From Marinosulfonomonas sp. (lineage in GTDB: Bacteria; Pseudomonadota; Alphaproteobacteria; Rhodobacterales; Rhodobacteraceae), in NCBI GenBank assembly GCA_026984915.1, contig JALSRG010000082.1, positions 1 to 39,337 on the forward strand: a stretch of DNA of 39,337 nucleotides. Direction: 5' to 3'. Numbering within the stretch: the stretch's first letter is position 1; the number at the start of each line of letters is the position of its first letter. Under the pieces are notes generated by a model. That model saw only the letters and a list, made by a program, of their open reading frames with translations. It was not told where the DNA came from and searched no databases. Positions 8,093-17,927 of the stretch are shown here, in pieces. The position numbers and the translations under genes were made by a program.

Positions 8093-8842
8093 CTAATCAA
8101 ACAGCGGCAGGCCATTCAGCGCCGATACGGCAATGATGATATAGGCCACGGCCCGGTAAACACGTTCGGCCTTTGGGTGAAAGATAGCTGCCCCCGAGAG
8201 ATTGCCAATGGTGTAGGGTATAGCCAGGATCAGCCCAAGGACAACGGCTGTGCCAACCAGGTAGCCGTTCAGCGCCAGCATCCCCAACATCAGCACATCG
8301 GCGGCTATCAGATACACCATGATCGTGGCGCGGATCACTGCCGCCCGATGCGGGCTGGCCATATAAAGCAGAATGACCGGTGGGCCGGGCAATCCGACCG
8401 AACCGGCCAGAAGGCCGGACAAGGCCCCGGTTCCGAATATCAGGCGTTTTGTCAGAATACCCCGATAGCGCAATCCGGCCAGCAGAATGGCCAATAAAAG
8501 CAGAGCAATCAGTGAAACACCATAGCGAAACACTTCGGGCGCGACCAGCGACAGCATCCAGACACCGACCGGCAGGCCAATGAGGGTGCCCAGCAACAGG
8601 CGGCGCACGTCGCCCATGGCCCCGGTGCGCATCGCCTTCGGAATATTGAGCAATGGCCCAATGAGATCCATCGTGATCAGCGTTGTCAGCGCCTCAAACG
8701 GCGACAGCACCTGCCCGGCGATCGGCAGGTAGACCATCGCCGTACCGAAACCGGAAAACCCGCGCACCAGCCCGGCCAGAAACACACCTGCCACCAACAG
8801 CCATATGCCCTCGGTGTGCAGTGCGGCCAGCAGGGCCTGCAT
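8093..8842 (-). CDS. TauE/SafE family membrane permease
   Basis: A 249-residue polytopic protein with about seven to eight helices. The repeat motifs FLAGLVRGFSGFGTAMVYLPI and LSGLLAGSVGLPGPPVILLY are typical of the TauE/SafE (DUF81) family, whose members export sulfite, sulfoacetate or other small anions. The substrate is not shown by the sequence. It starts one base after the secF stop (8844), so it is probably co-transcribed with secDF. Functional relation to secretion is doubtful. Confidence 0.9.
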   Translation of the reverse strand: MQALLAALHTEGIWLLVAGVFLAGLVRGFSGFGTAMVYLPIAGQVLSPFEALTTLITMDLIGPLLNIPKAMRTGAMGDVRRLLLGTLIGLPVGVWMLSLVAPEVFRYGVSLIALLLLAILLAGLRYRGILTKRLIFGTGALSGLLAGSVGLPGPPVILLYMASPHRAAVIRATIMVYLIAADVLMLGMLALNGYLVGTAVVLGLILAIPYTIGNLSGAAIFHPKAERVYRAVAYIIIAVSALNGLPLFD

Positions 8843-8843
8843 C

Positions 8844-9812
8844 TCAGGCGTCTACATTTGCAAACTGATTGCCGGCATTTGCGTCAGGCTTGGACCAGTC
8901 GCGTTTCACCCCGAGCCACAACAGGATTGTCGAAGCAATGAACACCGAACTGTATGTCCCGACAATCACCCCCCAGATCATGGCAAAGACAAAGCCGCGG
9001 ATCACATCCCCCCCCAGAACAAACAGGGCAATCAACGCCAGAAGTGTTGTGAAAGAGGTCATCACCGTGCGCGATAATGTCTCGTTGATCGACAGGTTCA
9101 GAACCTCCTGCAAGGGCTTCTTCTTGTATTTTCGCAGGTTTTCGCGCACCCGGTCAAACACCACCACCGTGTCATTCAGCGAATAGCCGACAATGGTCAG
9201 CAATGCCGCAATGACACTGAGATCAAACTTGATCTGAAGAATGGCAAAAATACCGATCGTCAAGAGCACATCATGGATAAGCGCGACCACTGCCCCGACG
9301 GAGAACTGCCACTCAAATCGCAGCCAGATATAGACAAGAACCGCTGCAATCGCTGCCATGACAGCTTCTACCGCCTTCCAGACCAGTTCTCCCGACACTT
9401 TCGGCCCGACGGATTCAACCGCGGTGAACTTGATCCCCGGGTCAACCGTCTGAAGCGCGGCCTCCACCGATTTGACTGTCGCCGGGGATATGCTCTCACT
9501 GCCTTTCTGGGCCTGAATGCGGATGGTCGCCACATTTTTTTCAGTCCCGAAACTGGGGTCGAAAACTTCGGTGATCGAAACATCCCCCAGCTTCAGCGGG
9601 GAAATCGCCTTGCGGTAGGCCCCGACATCAACCTTTTGCGCCGATTCCGTGCGGATGGTTGTGCCACCCCTGAAATCAATGCCAAAGTTCAGCCCCATGA
9701 TGAGGAACAGAATGACCGAGAGAACGACCGCCAGGGCAGATGCACCAAAAGTCAGGCGCGAATACTTGAAAAAATCCCAGTTGGTTTCCGAGGGGACAAG
9801 TTTCAGTCGCAT
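8844..9812 (-). CDS. secF: Protein translocase subunit SecF
   Basis: The 322-residue RND-type membrane protein pairs with SecD to use the proton motive force for late steps of Sec export. An N-terminal helix is followed by the conserved LNFGIDFRGGT, a periplasmic domain and five helices. VGYSLNDTVVVFDRVRENLR is the SecF signature. It starts two bases after the secD stop. Length is normal. Confidence 0.97.
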   Translation of the reverse strand: MRLKLVPSETNWDFFKYSRLTFGASALAVVLSVILFLIMGLNFGIDFRGGTTIRTESAQKVDVGAYRKAISPLKLGDVSITEVFDPSFGTEKNVATIRIQAQKGSESISPATVKSVEAALQTVDPGIKFTAVESVGPKVSGELVWKAVEAVMAAIAAVLVYIWLRFEWQFSVGAVVALIHDVLLTIGIFAILQIKFDLSVIAALLTIVGYSLNDTVVVFDRVRENLRKYKKKPLQEVLNLSINETLSRTVMTSFTTLLALIALFVLGGDVIRGFVFAMIWGVIVGTYSSVFIASTILLWLGVKRDWSKPDANAGNQFANVDA

Positions 9813-9814
9813 CT

Positions 9815-11476
9815 TTACACCTCGATGGTTTTGGGTCTGCGGCGTTCAAACCACATGACAATGATAAGCCGGGTCACATAAATGGCCGTGAAAACGGAGG
9901 TTATGATCCCCAGAGCCAGCGTGACTGCAAAGCCGCGCACCGGCCCCGCCCCCATGACAAACAGGATCACAGCAGTAATAAACGTGGTGATATTTGCGTC
10001 AATAATGGCCGATAACGCCTTTTCATAACCCAGTTCTATGGCTCGCGCGGGGCCGCGGCCGGCTTTCAGTTCTTCGCGGATACGTTCAAAAATCAGCACA
10101 TTGGCGTCCACCGCCATGCCGATGGTCAGCACGATACCGGCAATCCCGGGCAAGGTCAGCGTACCACCGATAACGCTGAGCATGCCGAAAATCATTGCAA
10201 CGTTCAGCAACAGCGCCACATCGGCAATCACCCCGAACATGCCGTAACTCAGCACCATGAAGACCAGCACCGCCAGCAGCGCCACGATGGAGGCGATCTT
10301 TCCCGCCTCGATGCTGTCCTGCCCCAGTTCCGGCCCGATGGTGCGTTGTTCAATCACGTCCAGCTTGGCCGGAAGTGCGCCGGCGCGCAGCAGAACCGCC
10401 AGTTTTGTGGATTCCTCAAGGGTGAAGTTTCCGGTGATGATCCCGGATCCGCCGGCGATATGCGACTGAATGACCGGGGCCGAAATAACCTCGTTATCCA
10501 GCACGATTGCAAAGGGGGAGCCGATATGCTCGGCCGTGAAATCACCAAACTTGCGCGCACCGGTCGGGTTGAAGCGGAAACTGACCGCCGGGCGGCCGTT
10601 CTGGTCAAAGCTTGGCTGCGCATCCACCAGTTCCTCGCCGGTAACAACTGGCGTATCTTCCAGAATATAATACTGTCCCGGCTCATCCAGTGACGGCAGA
10701 ATGATATTTCCAACCCCCGGCCTGGCATCCTTGTCTTGCGTGCGGCCAACCACCGGCATGAATTCCAGCTTGGCGGTTTTGCCCAGCAGTTCCTTCAGTT
10801 CTTCGGCACTGCCCAGTCCCGGCACCTCGATCAGAATACGCCGTTCTCCCTGCCGCTGAATGGTCGGCTCACGCGTGCCGACCTCGTCAATGCGGCGGCG
10901 GATGATTTCCAGAGATTGCTGAAGGGTGCGTTCATCGGTTGCCCTTTTCTCGGCTTCCGACAGGGTGATGATCAGATCGCTCCCCTGCGCCCGCACGTCG
11001 ATGTCACTGGCCCCGACCCCTGTCAGGGTTACAACAGGGCGCGCCAGTTTGCGCACGATCTCCAGGGCCCGCGGCATGCCTTCCGGTTTGGAAATACGCA
11101 CGCGCAACTCACCCGGCGGGGCTTTTTGCCGCCGGATTGATCCGACCGTATCTCTTTCAACCTTCAGCGCATCACGAATATCCGGCCACATGCCTTTCAC
11201 CCGGCTGTCGTAAACATCCTCGACCTGCACTTCGACCAGCAGATGCGCGCCACCGCGCAGATCCAGCCCCAGGTTGACCAGCTTTGCCGGCATCCAGTTC
11301 GGCCAGGCCTTTGCGGCCGCCCGGTTTTCCGGTGTGTCCATTCCTGTTGCAAGTGCAGCAACAGCATCATTGTGGCGCTCTACCCGCGGGTAAAACGCGT
11401 TGGGAAGTGCATAAAACAGACCGAGGGCAACAAGCCCCCAGATCACGATCCGTTTCCAAAGAGGGAAGTGTAGCAT
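9815..11476 (-). CDS. secD: Protein translocase subunit SecD
   Basis: The 553-residue SecD begins with a membrane helix (about 9-26), followed by LVNLGLDLRGGAHLLVEV, the D1 signature. P1-type periplasmic domains follow (with EIIRRRIDEVGTREPTIQRQG), then membrane helices with GMAVDANVLIFERIREE. It forms the SecDF complex with the next gene. The yajC stop lies 33 bases upstream. The gene is complete and has no unusual features. Confidence 0.97.
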   Translation of the reverse strand: MLHFPLWKRIVIWGLVALGLFYALPNAFYPRVERHNDAVAALATGMDTPENRAAAKAWPNWMPAKLVNLGLDLRGGAHLLVEVQVEDVYDSRVKGMWPDIRDALKVERDTVGSIRRQKAPPGELRVRISKPEGMPRALEIVRKLARPVVTLTGVGASDIDVRAQGSDLIITLSEAEKRATDERTLQQSLEIIRRRIDEVGTREPTIQRQGERRILIEVPGLGSAEELKELLGKTAKLEFMPVVGRTQDKDARPGVGNIILPSLDEPGQYYILEDTPVVTGEELVDAQPSFDQNGRPAVSFRFNPTGARKFGDFTAEHIGSPFAIVLDNEVISAPVIQSHIAGGSGIITGNFTLEESTKLAVLLRAGALPAKLDVIEQRTIGPELGQDSIEAGKIASIVALLAVLVFMVLSYGMFGVIADVALLLNVAMIFGMLSVIGGTLTLPGIAGIVLTIGMAVDANVLIFERIREELKAGRGPARAIELGYEKALSAIIDANITTFITAVILFVMGAGPVRGFAVTLALGIITSVFTAIYVTRLIIVMWFERRRPKTIEV

Positions 11477-11509
11477 CAGTTACGCCTGAGAAATGAAATG
11501 AGAAACGGC

Positions 11510-11815
11510 CTATTTATCGGCAGCAGAACTGGCAGGTTCGGTCTTGTTCAGAACCTGCGCGATGGTGGATTGGATGACGCGCACCTTGACGCCCGGAGCA
11601 ATCTCGACCTCAACCTCTCCGCCATCCTTGACCTTGGTGACCTTGCCGACCAGCCCACCTTGCGTGACCACCTGATCACCCCGGCGCAGGGCCGCAACCA
11701 TGGCCTGATGTTCTTTCACCTTTTTCTGCTGGGGTCTGATCAACAGAAAATACATGATCGCAAAGATCAGAATTAGCGGGAGAAATTGTCCGAGTGCGTT
11801 GGCGCCGTCCATCAT
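11510..11815 (-). CDS. yajC: Preprotein translocase subunit YajC
   Basis: This single-helix membrane protein of 101 residues (100 if the second of two adjacent ATGs is used) forms part of the SecDF-YajC accessory complex. [22 protein letters not shown] is the family hallmark, followed by [21 protein letters not shown] lies upstream of the paired ATGs. A 6-bp hairpin (11832-11846) sits just upstream. This is the first gene of the sec-ccm run, divergent from serS. Confidence 0.96.
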   Translation of the reverse strand: MMDGANALGQFLPLILIFAIMYFLLIRPQQKKVKEHQAMVAALRRGDQVVTQGGLVGKVTKVKDGGEVEVEIAPGVKVRVIQSTIAQVLNKTEPASSAADK

Positions 11816-12007
11816 GTCCTCATCTTGTCACGGCGGACTCTCCGCCTTGGGTTTTCGCGCGCACCCTATCGCCGCCCCCGATGGTTGGCAAGGCGATGCC
11901 GGGTTTTCCGGCCTGTTGCGCTCTGGGATGCATTTCATGGCTTCAAAGTGCGGCCTGTCTGGGGCATATGGGGGGCGCAGGCTGACAGTCAAGCAAGGAC
12001 AGGACAA

Positions 12008-13300
12008 ATGCACGATATAAAAATGATCCGCGAAAATCCGGCCGCTTTTGACGCCGCAATGGCGCGGCGCGGGCTTTCGGGCATTTCTCAGGCCGTTCTG
12101 GCGATTGATTCCGCGCGCCGTGCCGCCATCGCCAGGGCCGAGGCGGCCCTGAGCGAACGCAACGCAGCCTCTAAACTGGTGGGCGCGGCCAAGGCATCCG
12201 GCGACGAGGCCGAGTTTGAACGCCTGCGCGCGCTGGTGGCGGAAAAAAAGGCCGAGATTGCCGCGCTTGAAGAAGAGGCCAAGGCAAAGGATGCCGAATT
12301 GCGCGATATGCTGATGGGCCTGCCCAACCTGCCGGCCGAAGATGTGCCAGATGGTGCCGACGAGGACGACAATGTGGAAATCAAGCGCTGGGGCACCCCG
12401 CGCAGTTTTTCCTTTACACCCAAGGAACATTTCGAACTGGCCGCCGTGCAGGACGGCATGGATTTTCAAACAGCCGCCAAACTGTCCGGCGCGCGTTTCG
12501 TGGTGATGTCGGGGGCTGTGGCGCGTGTGCACCGCGCCCTGTCGCAATTCATGCTGGACATGCACATTGACAAACACGGTCTGACCGAAACCAACGTGCC
12601 CGTATTGGTGCGTGAGGAAATGATGTATGGCACCGGCCAGTTGCCGAAATTCGGCGAGGACAGCTATAAAACCACCAATGGCTGGTGGCTGATCCCCACC
12701 GCCGAAGTGCCGCTGACCAATGTCGTCAATGGCGAGGTGGTGGACGAATCCAGCCTGCCCCGCCGCTATGTGGCCCATACCCTGTGTTTCCGTTCGGAAG
12801 CGGGCAGCGCGGGGCGCGACACATCCGGCATGCTGCGCCAGCACCAGTTTGAAAAGGTGGAAATGGTCTCGATCACCCACCCCGACGAATCCGCCGCCGA
12901 ACATGACGCCATGACCCGCCGCGCCGAGGCCGTCCTCGAAGCGCTGGAGCTGCCCTACCGCACTGTGGTCCTTTGCACCGGCGATCTGGGGTTCGGGATG
13001 ATGAAAACCCACGATATCGAAGTCTGGCTGCCCGGCCAGAACATGTATCGCGAGATCAGCTCGGTTTCCGTGGCCGGTGATTTTCAGGCCCGCCGGATGA
13101 ACGCGCGCTTCAAGCCTGCGGGCGGCGGCAAGCCGGAGTTCGTGCATACCCTGAACGGCTCGGGCGTTGCCGTGGGCCGGTGCCTGATCGCGGTTCTGGA
13201 GAACGGTCAGCAAGAGGACGGATCGGTAAACCTGCCTGCGGCCCTGCATCCCTGGCTGGGCGGCAAAACCCGTATAACCGCCAGCGGAGAACTGGCCTGA
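12008..13300 (+). CDS. serS: Seryl-tRNA synthetase
   Basis: The 430-residue class II enzyme charges tRNA-Ser (and the tRNA for selenocysteine where present). The start at 12008 gives [15 protein letters not shown], the conserved SerRS beginning, preceded by AGGACAGGAC. The frame is open further upstream but that part is not SerRS-like. An N-terminal coiled-coil arm spans about residues 30-100. Motif 2 is [21 protein letters not shown] and motif 3 is [16 protein letters not shown]. It converges on the next gene with a 20-base gap. Confidence 0.97.
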   Translation: MHDIKMIRENPAAFDAAMARRGLSGISQAVLAIDSARRAAIARAEAALSERNAASKLVGAAKASGDEAEFERLRALVAEKKAEIAALEEEAKAKDAELRDMLMGLPNLPAEDVPDGADEDDNVEIKRWGTPRSFSFTPKEHFELAAVQDGMDFQTAAKLSGARFVVMSGAVARVHRALSQFMLDMHIDKHGLTETNVPVLVREEMMYGTGQLPKFGEDSYKTTNGWWLIPTAEVPLTNVVNGEVVDESSLPRRYVAHTLCFRSEAGSAGRDTSGMLRQHQFEKVEMVSITHPDESAAEHDAMTRRAEAVLEALELPYRTVVLCTGDLGFGMMKTHDIEVWLPGQNMYREISSVSVAGDFQARRMNARFKPAGGGKPEFVHTLNGSGVAVGRCLIAVLENGQQEDGSVNLPAALHPWLGGKTRITASGELA

Positions 13301-13320
13301 GGAGCGGCCGAGCGGCCGCC

Positions 13321-14934
13321 CTATCCCAACTCGTCCAGAATGGCCGCCTCATCCAGACCGCTGACCGCCCCGACGACCCGGCCACGCATGCCGGAAAGAC
13401 GTGTTTTGACATAGGCCTGCGCCACCGGCCCTGGGCGCTGGTGCAACAGAACCGACGATGTCAAAAGCTGCGCCAGACTTTCGGCAAACCAGCGGGCTTC
13501 GGCCTCGGTCGGCAGGGTTGGCCATCGGGAAAAATGCGCATCCAGCGCCGCCGCATAATCCGGTGACAAACTGCGTGCATTTTCCAGCTCGGCCCGCAAG
13601 ACCTCAGCCGCCAGCGGATCGCGCCCCAAGGTGCGCAGAATGTCCAGACAAATGACATTCCCCGACCCTTCCCAGATCGAATTCAGCGGTGATTCCCGAA
13701 ACAGCATCGGCATCGGCGTATCATCGACATAGCCCATGCCACCAAGCACCTCCATGGCCTCATAAACCACATCGGGACAGCGTTTGTTTGACAGGAATTT
13801 CGCCAACGCCACCCCGATGCGCGCAAAGGCCCGGTCCGTGGCATCGGCCCCGTCAAACGCGGCCGCAACCCGCATCCCCAGAAACAGCGCCCCCAGCCAG
13901 TCCAGCGTCAGATCCGCCAGCACCGACCGCATCAGCGGCTGGTCGATCAGGCGGCGTTGAAAAACCCTGCGGTTCTGACACCAGTAATGCGCCTCGCTCA
14001 GGGCCGCACGCATCAGGCCGGCCGGGGCCATCGCCGTATCAAGCCGCGTGTGATGCACCATATCGAGAATGACGCGCACGCCCGCGCCCTCCTCCCCCAG
14101 CAATTGCGCCCAGGCACCATGGTATTCGATTTCGGCCGAAGCATTGGCACGATTGCCCAGCTTTTCTTTCAGCCGCATCAGATGGATCGGGTTTCTTGTG
14201 CCATCCGGCTGCCAGCGCGGCACCAGAAAACAACTGAGCCCCCCAGGCGCCTGGGCCAGTGTCAGAAAGGCATCCGACATCGGCGCTGAACAGAACCATT
14301 TATGGCCATAGAGACGGTAGCTATCTGTTTGCGCGATAGCCTTTGTCACATTGGTCCGGATATCGGAACCGCCCTGTTTCTCGGTCATCGCCATGCCCAT
14401 GGTCAGACCGGATTTTTCCGCATGTGGCCTGTCGGACGGGTCATAGCTGCGTGAGGTCAGGCCGGAAATCCATTCCTTCGCAACCTCAGGATTGGTTTGC
14501 AGCGCCGGGACGGCTGCATAGGTCATGGTCATCGGGCAACATGTGGATGGTTCGGTCTGGCTCTGCAGATAAACCATTGCCGCATGGGTGACATGACCGC
14601 CGGCTTTACCCTCCCAGGCAATCGCAGAATATCCCGCTGCGATCCCGTTGTGCATGAGTTTGTGGTACGCCGGGTGAAAATGAACCCGATCCAGCCGCCG
14701 ACCGCCACGATCAAACGCCTCCAGCCTTGGCAGACATCGGTTGGCCTCGCGCCCGGCCTCCCTGTAGTCAACCCGCCCCAATGTCTTGCCATAACCTGCA
14801 AGCGGTGCGGCCTGCCCCCCGGCGGCGGCAACCGCGGCCTGCAATGCAGGATCCCGGCCGAACAGATCAATGTCACCACGCAATGCAGGCTGGTTTTCCG
14901 CTGCGGTCAAATGGGCAAGATCAGGTTTTGACAT
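13321..14934 (-). CDS. AidB-like acyl-CoA dehydrogenase
   Basis: The protein has 537 residues, longer than standard acyl-CoA dehydrogenases (about 390) and close to the AidB subfamily (about 540). TPSTCCPMTMTYA-type and GMAMTEKQGGSDIRTN motifs form the FAD-binding region. RESPLNSIWEGSGNV holds the glutamate of the acyl-CoA dehydrogenase active site. AidB in E. coli is induced by alkylation and binds DNA, and its substrate is unknown. The C-terminal domain ends in a helical stretch. A GGAGGCGC ribosome site precedes the ATG at 14934. Confidence 0.88.
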   Translation of the reverse strand: MSKPDLAHLTAAENQPALRGDIDLFGRDPALQAAVAAAGGQAAPLAGYGKTLGRVDYREAGREANRCLPRLEAFDRGGRRLDRVHFHPAYHKLMHNGIAAGYSAIAWEGKAGGHVTHAAMVYLQSQTEPSTCCPMTMTYAAVPALQTNPEVAKEWISGLTSRSYDPSDRPHAEKSGLTMGMAMTEKQGGSDIRTNVTKAIAQTDSYRLYGHKWFCSAPMSDAFLTLAQAPGGLSCFLVPRWQPDGTRNPIHLMRLKEKLGNRANASAEIEYHGAWAQLLGEEGAGVRVILDMVHHTRLDTAMAPAGLMRAALSEAHYWCQNRRVFQRRLIDQPLMRSVLADLTLDWLGALFLGMRVAAAFDGADATDRAFARIGVALAKFLSNKRCPDVVYEAMEVLGGMGYVDDTPMPMLFRESPLNSIWEGSGNVICLDILRTLGRDPLAAEVLRAELENARSLSPDYAAALDAHFSRWPTLPTEAEARWFAESLAQLLTSSVLLHQRPGPVAQAYVKTRLSGMRGRVVGAVSGLDEAAILDELG

Positions 14935-14999
14935 GCGCGCCTCCTTTCCAGCAGTTTACGCCATCTGTGTGGCTCTGGCACATCAATTATCGCCCCGCT

Positions 15000-15039
15000 G
15001 ATTCGTTTTTTTGATCAAAGGGGATTCACAAAGCGAATC
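15000..15039. promoter_or_regulatory. Cluster of three GANTC sites upstream of the ftsB-like gene
   Basis: GATTC (15000-15004), GATTC (15023-15027) and GAATC (15035-15039) lie within 40 bases. The last two form the inverted pair GATTC-N7-GAATC. GANTC is the target of the cell-cycle methylase CcrM in Alphaproteobacteria, and such sites are often found in promoters of division genes. The regulatory role here is inferred. Confidence 0.4.
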
Positions 15040-15096
15040 ACTTGTGCCATTGTCGGCGACAGCACCCCGCAAGAGGCTGCACTTGAGGCAGAAATT

Positions 15097-15399
15097 ATGA
15101 ATTTATCCCGTAAACGGCCGGCGATTGGCAGTCTGGTTTATTTTGCCTTGGTGCTTTCACTGGGCGCATATTTCACCTTTGCCGCTGTTCAGGGGGATTA
15201 CGGGTTGTTCCGGCGTGTGGAAATCGAATCCGAATCCGAGGCTCTGCAGGCTGAACTGGACAGGCTGAAAGGCGAGGTTGCGCGTATGCAGAACAAGACC
15301 CACCGCCTTTCGGACAATTACCTTGATCTGGATTTGCTGGACGAACAGGCCCGCAGCGTATTGGGTATGATCCGCAAGGACGAGATCATCATCCGCTGA
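15097..15399 (+). CDS. Septum formation initiator (FtsB/DivIC-like)
   Basis: The 100-residue bitopic protein has a basic N-terminus, a membrane helix (about 12-30: LVYFALVLSLGAYFTFAAV) and a coiled coil (about 40-75: ESESEALQAELDRLKGEVAR), ending in LDEQARSVLGMIRKDEIII. FtsB/DivIC proteins link FtsL and FtsQ in the divisome. A GAGG lies before the ATG at 15097. It precedes pdhA by about 110 bases and probably has its own promoter. Confidence 0.88.
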   Translation: MNLSRKRPAIGSLVYFALVLSLGAYFTFAAVQGDYGLFRRVEIESESEALQAELDRLKGEVARMQNKTHRLSDNYLDLDLLDEQARSVLGMIRKDEIIIR

Positions 15400-15460
15400 A
15401 ACCGGATGCTTTCCTGATCAGTTAAAACTTTTCTCGCACCATGCGCGCTAATCCGCTATT

Positions 15461-15484
15461 ATATAGTTTAACACTAAACTATAT
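15461..15484. promoter_or_regulatory. 24-bp perfect palindrome upstream of pdhA
   Basis: ATATAGTTTA (15461-15470) and TAAACTATAT (15475-15484) are exact reverse complements around ACAC. The site is 26 bases before the pdhA ATG and overlaps a likely -10 region (TATTAT at 15457-15462), which fits a repressor operator. A T-run follows (TTTTTT), so an RNA hairpin acting as an attenuator is the alternative, though the stem is AT-rich and weak. Confidence 0.6.
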
Positions 15485-15509
15485 TTTTTCCCAGCATGGA
15501 GAAAGCCCA

Positions 15510-16505
15510 ATGGCAGCCCGAAAAAACTCCAAGAAAACAACGGTATCTGGTGAAGAACTGCTAAAATATTACCGGGAAATGCTGCTGATCCGCCGATTCG
15601 AGGAAAAGGCGGGGCAGCTATACGGTATGGGACTCATCGGTGGGTTTTGCCATCTTTATATCGGTCAGGAAGCCGTCGTTGTGGGGCTGGAGGCCGCAGC
15701 GGAAGACGGCGATGAACGCATTACGTCCTATCGTGACCATGGCCATATGCTCGCTTGTGGCATGGATCCAAAGGGCGTGATGGCGGAACTGGCCGGGCGG
15801 GCTACCGGCTATTCCAAGGGCAAAGGCGGCAGCATGCACATGTTCTCGCGGGAAAAGAATTTTTATGGCGGAAACGGCATTGTCGGCGCCCAGGTTCCAC
15901 TTGGCACCGGCATGGCCTTTGCCAACAAGTATCTGGAAAACGGCAGGGTATCCTTCACCTATTTCGGCGATGGCGCGGCCAATCAGGGCCAGGTCTATGA
16001 AAGCTTCAACATGGCCGAGCTTTGGCAGCTTCCCGTCGTATATGTCATCGAAAACAACCAGTATGCCATGGGCACCGCCCTGCGCCGGGCCTCATCCACC
16101 CCCGAACTGTACACCCGCGGAGAGGCCTTCAACATTCCGGGTGAAGCCGTGGACGGCATGGATGTTCTGGCGGTCAAGCGCGCGGGGGAAAAGGCAGTGG
16201 CCCACTGCCGCGCCGGCAAAGGCCCCTACATTCTGGAAATGAAAACCTACCGTTACCGCGGCCATTCCATGTCGGACCCGGCGAAATACAGATCACGCGA
16301 CGAAGTGCAGAAAATGCGCGAAGAACATGATCCGATCGATCACATTCGCAGCCTGATCCTGAAAGGAAAGCACGCAACCGAAGAAGACCTGAAGGCTGTC
16401 GACAAAGACGTGAAAGCGATCGTGAACGAAGCCGCCGAGTTTGCCCGCACCAGCCCCGAACCTGCCCCGGAAGAGCTGTACAAAGACATTTACGCTGAAG
16501 CCTAA
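15510..16505 (+). CDS. pdhA: Pyruvate dehydrogenase E1 alpha subunit
   Basis: The 331-residue subunit forms the alpha2beta2 E1 that decarboxylates pyruvate with thiamine diphosphate. The thiamine motif runs from GDGAANQGQVYESFNMA to ENNQYAMGT. YRYRGHSMSDPAKYR is the conserved phosphorylation-loop region of the family. The start at 15510 follows GGAGAAAG. An upstream in-frame start would lie in the palindrome region and is unlikely. It opens the pdhABC operon, with 27 bases before pdhB. Confidence 0.97.
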   Translation: MAARKNSKKTTVSGEELLKYYREMLLIRRFEEKAGQLYGMGLIGGFCHLYIGQEAVVVGLEAAAEDGDERITSYRDHGHMLACGMDPKGVMAELAGRATGYSKGKGGSMHMFSREKNFYGGNGIVGAQVPLGTGMAFANKYLENGRVSFTYFGDGAANQGQVYESFNMAELWQLPVVYVIENNQYAMGTALRRASSTPELYTRGEAFNIPGEAVDGMDVLAVKRAGEKAVAHCRAGKGPYILEMKTYRYRGHSMSDPAKYRSRDEVQKMREEHDPIDHIRSLILKGKHATEEDLKAVDKDVKAIVNEAAEFARTSPEPAPEELYKDIYAEA

Positions 16506-16532
16506 GCGCCTGATAATACGGAGAAACCAACG

Positions 16533-16777
16533 ATGGCAATTGAAATCCTGATGCCCGCGCTTTCGCCCACGATGGAAGAAGGCACTTTGGCAAAATGGCT
16601 GGTGAAAGAGGGTGATACCGTCCAGTCCGGCGACATTCTGGCCGAAATCGAAACCGACAAGGCGACGATGGAATTCGAGGCGGTGGATGACGGGATCATC
16701 GGCAGGATTCTGGTGCCCGAAGGCAGCGAGGGCGTCAAGGTGAACACGCCGATTGCCGTGTTGCTTGAGGATGGCGA
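16533..16777 (+). repeat. 245-bp direct repeat (lipoyl domain), copy 1
   Basis: I count five differing bases between this stretch and 17928-18172 (two in codon 2, one synonymous, two in codon 29), about 98% identity. Synonymous sites are conserved as strongly as the others, which points to recent gene conversion or duplication rather than protein-level selection. Confidence 0.9.
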
Positions 16778-17915
16778 AGACGCCAGCGCCGTGCCTGCCC
16801 CGGCCTCGTCCGCCGCAGCACAAACTGTTGCGCCAGCCGAGCAAAGCCAGACTACCACCCGCCCCACGGAGCCGGCTGTTGTGCCTGCAACGGCCGCGCC
16901 AGCGCCCACTCCGGATTGGCCCGACGGTACCGAGATGAACGAGCAAAGCGTGCGCGAAGCCCTGCGCGATGCCATGGCCGAAGAAATGCGCCGAGATGAG
17001 CATGTTTATCTGATGGGGGAGGAGGTTGCGCAGTATCAGGGCGCTTACAAGGTCAGCCAGGGATTGCTGGAAGAGTTCGGCGACCGGCGGGTGATTGACA
17101 CCCCCATTACCGAACAGGGGTTCACCGGCGTTGGTATCGGCTCATCCTTTACAGGCTTGCGGCCGATCATTGAATTCATGACCTTCAATTTTGCGATGCA
17201 GGCCATTGACCAGATTATCAACTCGGCCGCCAAAACGCTGTATATGTCGGGTGGTCAGTTGAATGTGCCTGTCGTCTTTCGCGGAACCAATGGCGCGGCG
17301 GCCAGGGTTGGCGCGCAGCACAGCCAGGATTATGCCGCCTGGTATGCGCAGATTCCCGGCCTGAAAGTGGCCATGCCATATAGCGCGGCCGATGCAAAAG
17401 GCCTGTTGAAAACCGCAATCCGCGATCCGAACCCGGTGGTCTTTCTGGAAAACGAAATGCTGTACGGCCGCAGTTTCGAGGTGCCGGCACTGGATGATTT
17501 CACCATTCCGTTTGGCAAGGCACGTATCTGGCGTGAAGGCCAGGATGTCACGCTTGTCAGCTTTGGCATCGGCATGCAATACGCCCTGGAAGCCGCAGAC
17601 AAACTGGCCGAAGAGGGTATTTCCGCCGAAGTGATTGATTTGCGCACGCTTCGCCCGATGGATACCGGGGCAGTGGTGCGCTCGGTCATGAAAACAAACC
17701 GCTGCGTCACGGTCGAGGAAGGCTGGCCGGTCTGCTCGATCGGCAATCATATATCTGCCGTTCTGATGCAACAGGCCTTTGATTATCTGGATGCACCCGT
17801 CATCAACTGCACTGGCAAGGATGTGCCCATGCCCTATGCGGCCAATCTTGAAAAACTGGCACTGGTCACGACCGAAGAGGTGATCGAAGCCGTTAAATCC
17901 GTGACTTATAAATAA
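16533..17915 (+). CDS. pdhB: Pyruvate dehydrogenase E1 beta subunit with N-terminal lipoyl domain
   Basis: The 460-residue protein fuses a lipoyl domain (residues 1-78, lipoylated Lys43 in ETDKATME) through an Ala/Pro linker (about 85-130) to the E1 beta catalytic part (about 135-460). That part contains [41 protein letters not shown] and a C-terminal transketolase domain. Lipoylated E1 beta is known in Alphaproteobacteria. Its first 245 bases are almost identical to those of pdhC. GGAGAAACC precedes the ATG. Confidence 0.97.
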   Translation: MAIEILMPALSPTMEEGTLAKWLVKEGDTVQSGDILAEIETDKATMEFEAVDDGIIGRILVPEGSEGVKVNTPIAVLLEDGEDASAVPAPASSAAAQTVAPAEQSQTTTRPTEPAVVPATAAPAPTPDWPDGTEMNEQSVREALRDAMAEEMRRDEHVYLMGEEVAQYQGAYKVSQGLLEEFGDRRVIDTPITEQGFTGVGIGSSFTGLRPIIEFMTFNFAMQAIDQIINSAAKTLYMSGGQLNVPVVFRGTNGAAARVGAQHSQDYAAWYAQIPGLKVAMPYSAADAKGLLKTAIRDPNPVVFLENEMLYGRSFEVPALDDFTIPFGKARIWREGQDVTLVSFGIGMQYALEAADKLAEEGISAEVIDLRTLRPMDTGAVVRSVMKTNRCVTVEEGWPVCSIGNHISAVLMQQAFDYLDAPVINCTGKDVPMPYAANLEKLALVTTEEVIEAVKSVTYK

Positions 17916-17927
17916 GGGGAAAACGCG

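Noticed and set aside
15461-15490. Intrinsic terminator before pdhA
   Set aside because: The palindrome is followed by a T-run, but its stem has only AT-rich pairs apart from two, and it overlaps the likely promoter 26 bases before a start codon. An operator is the better reading.
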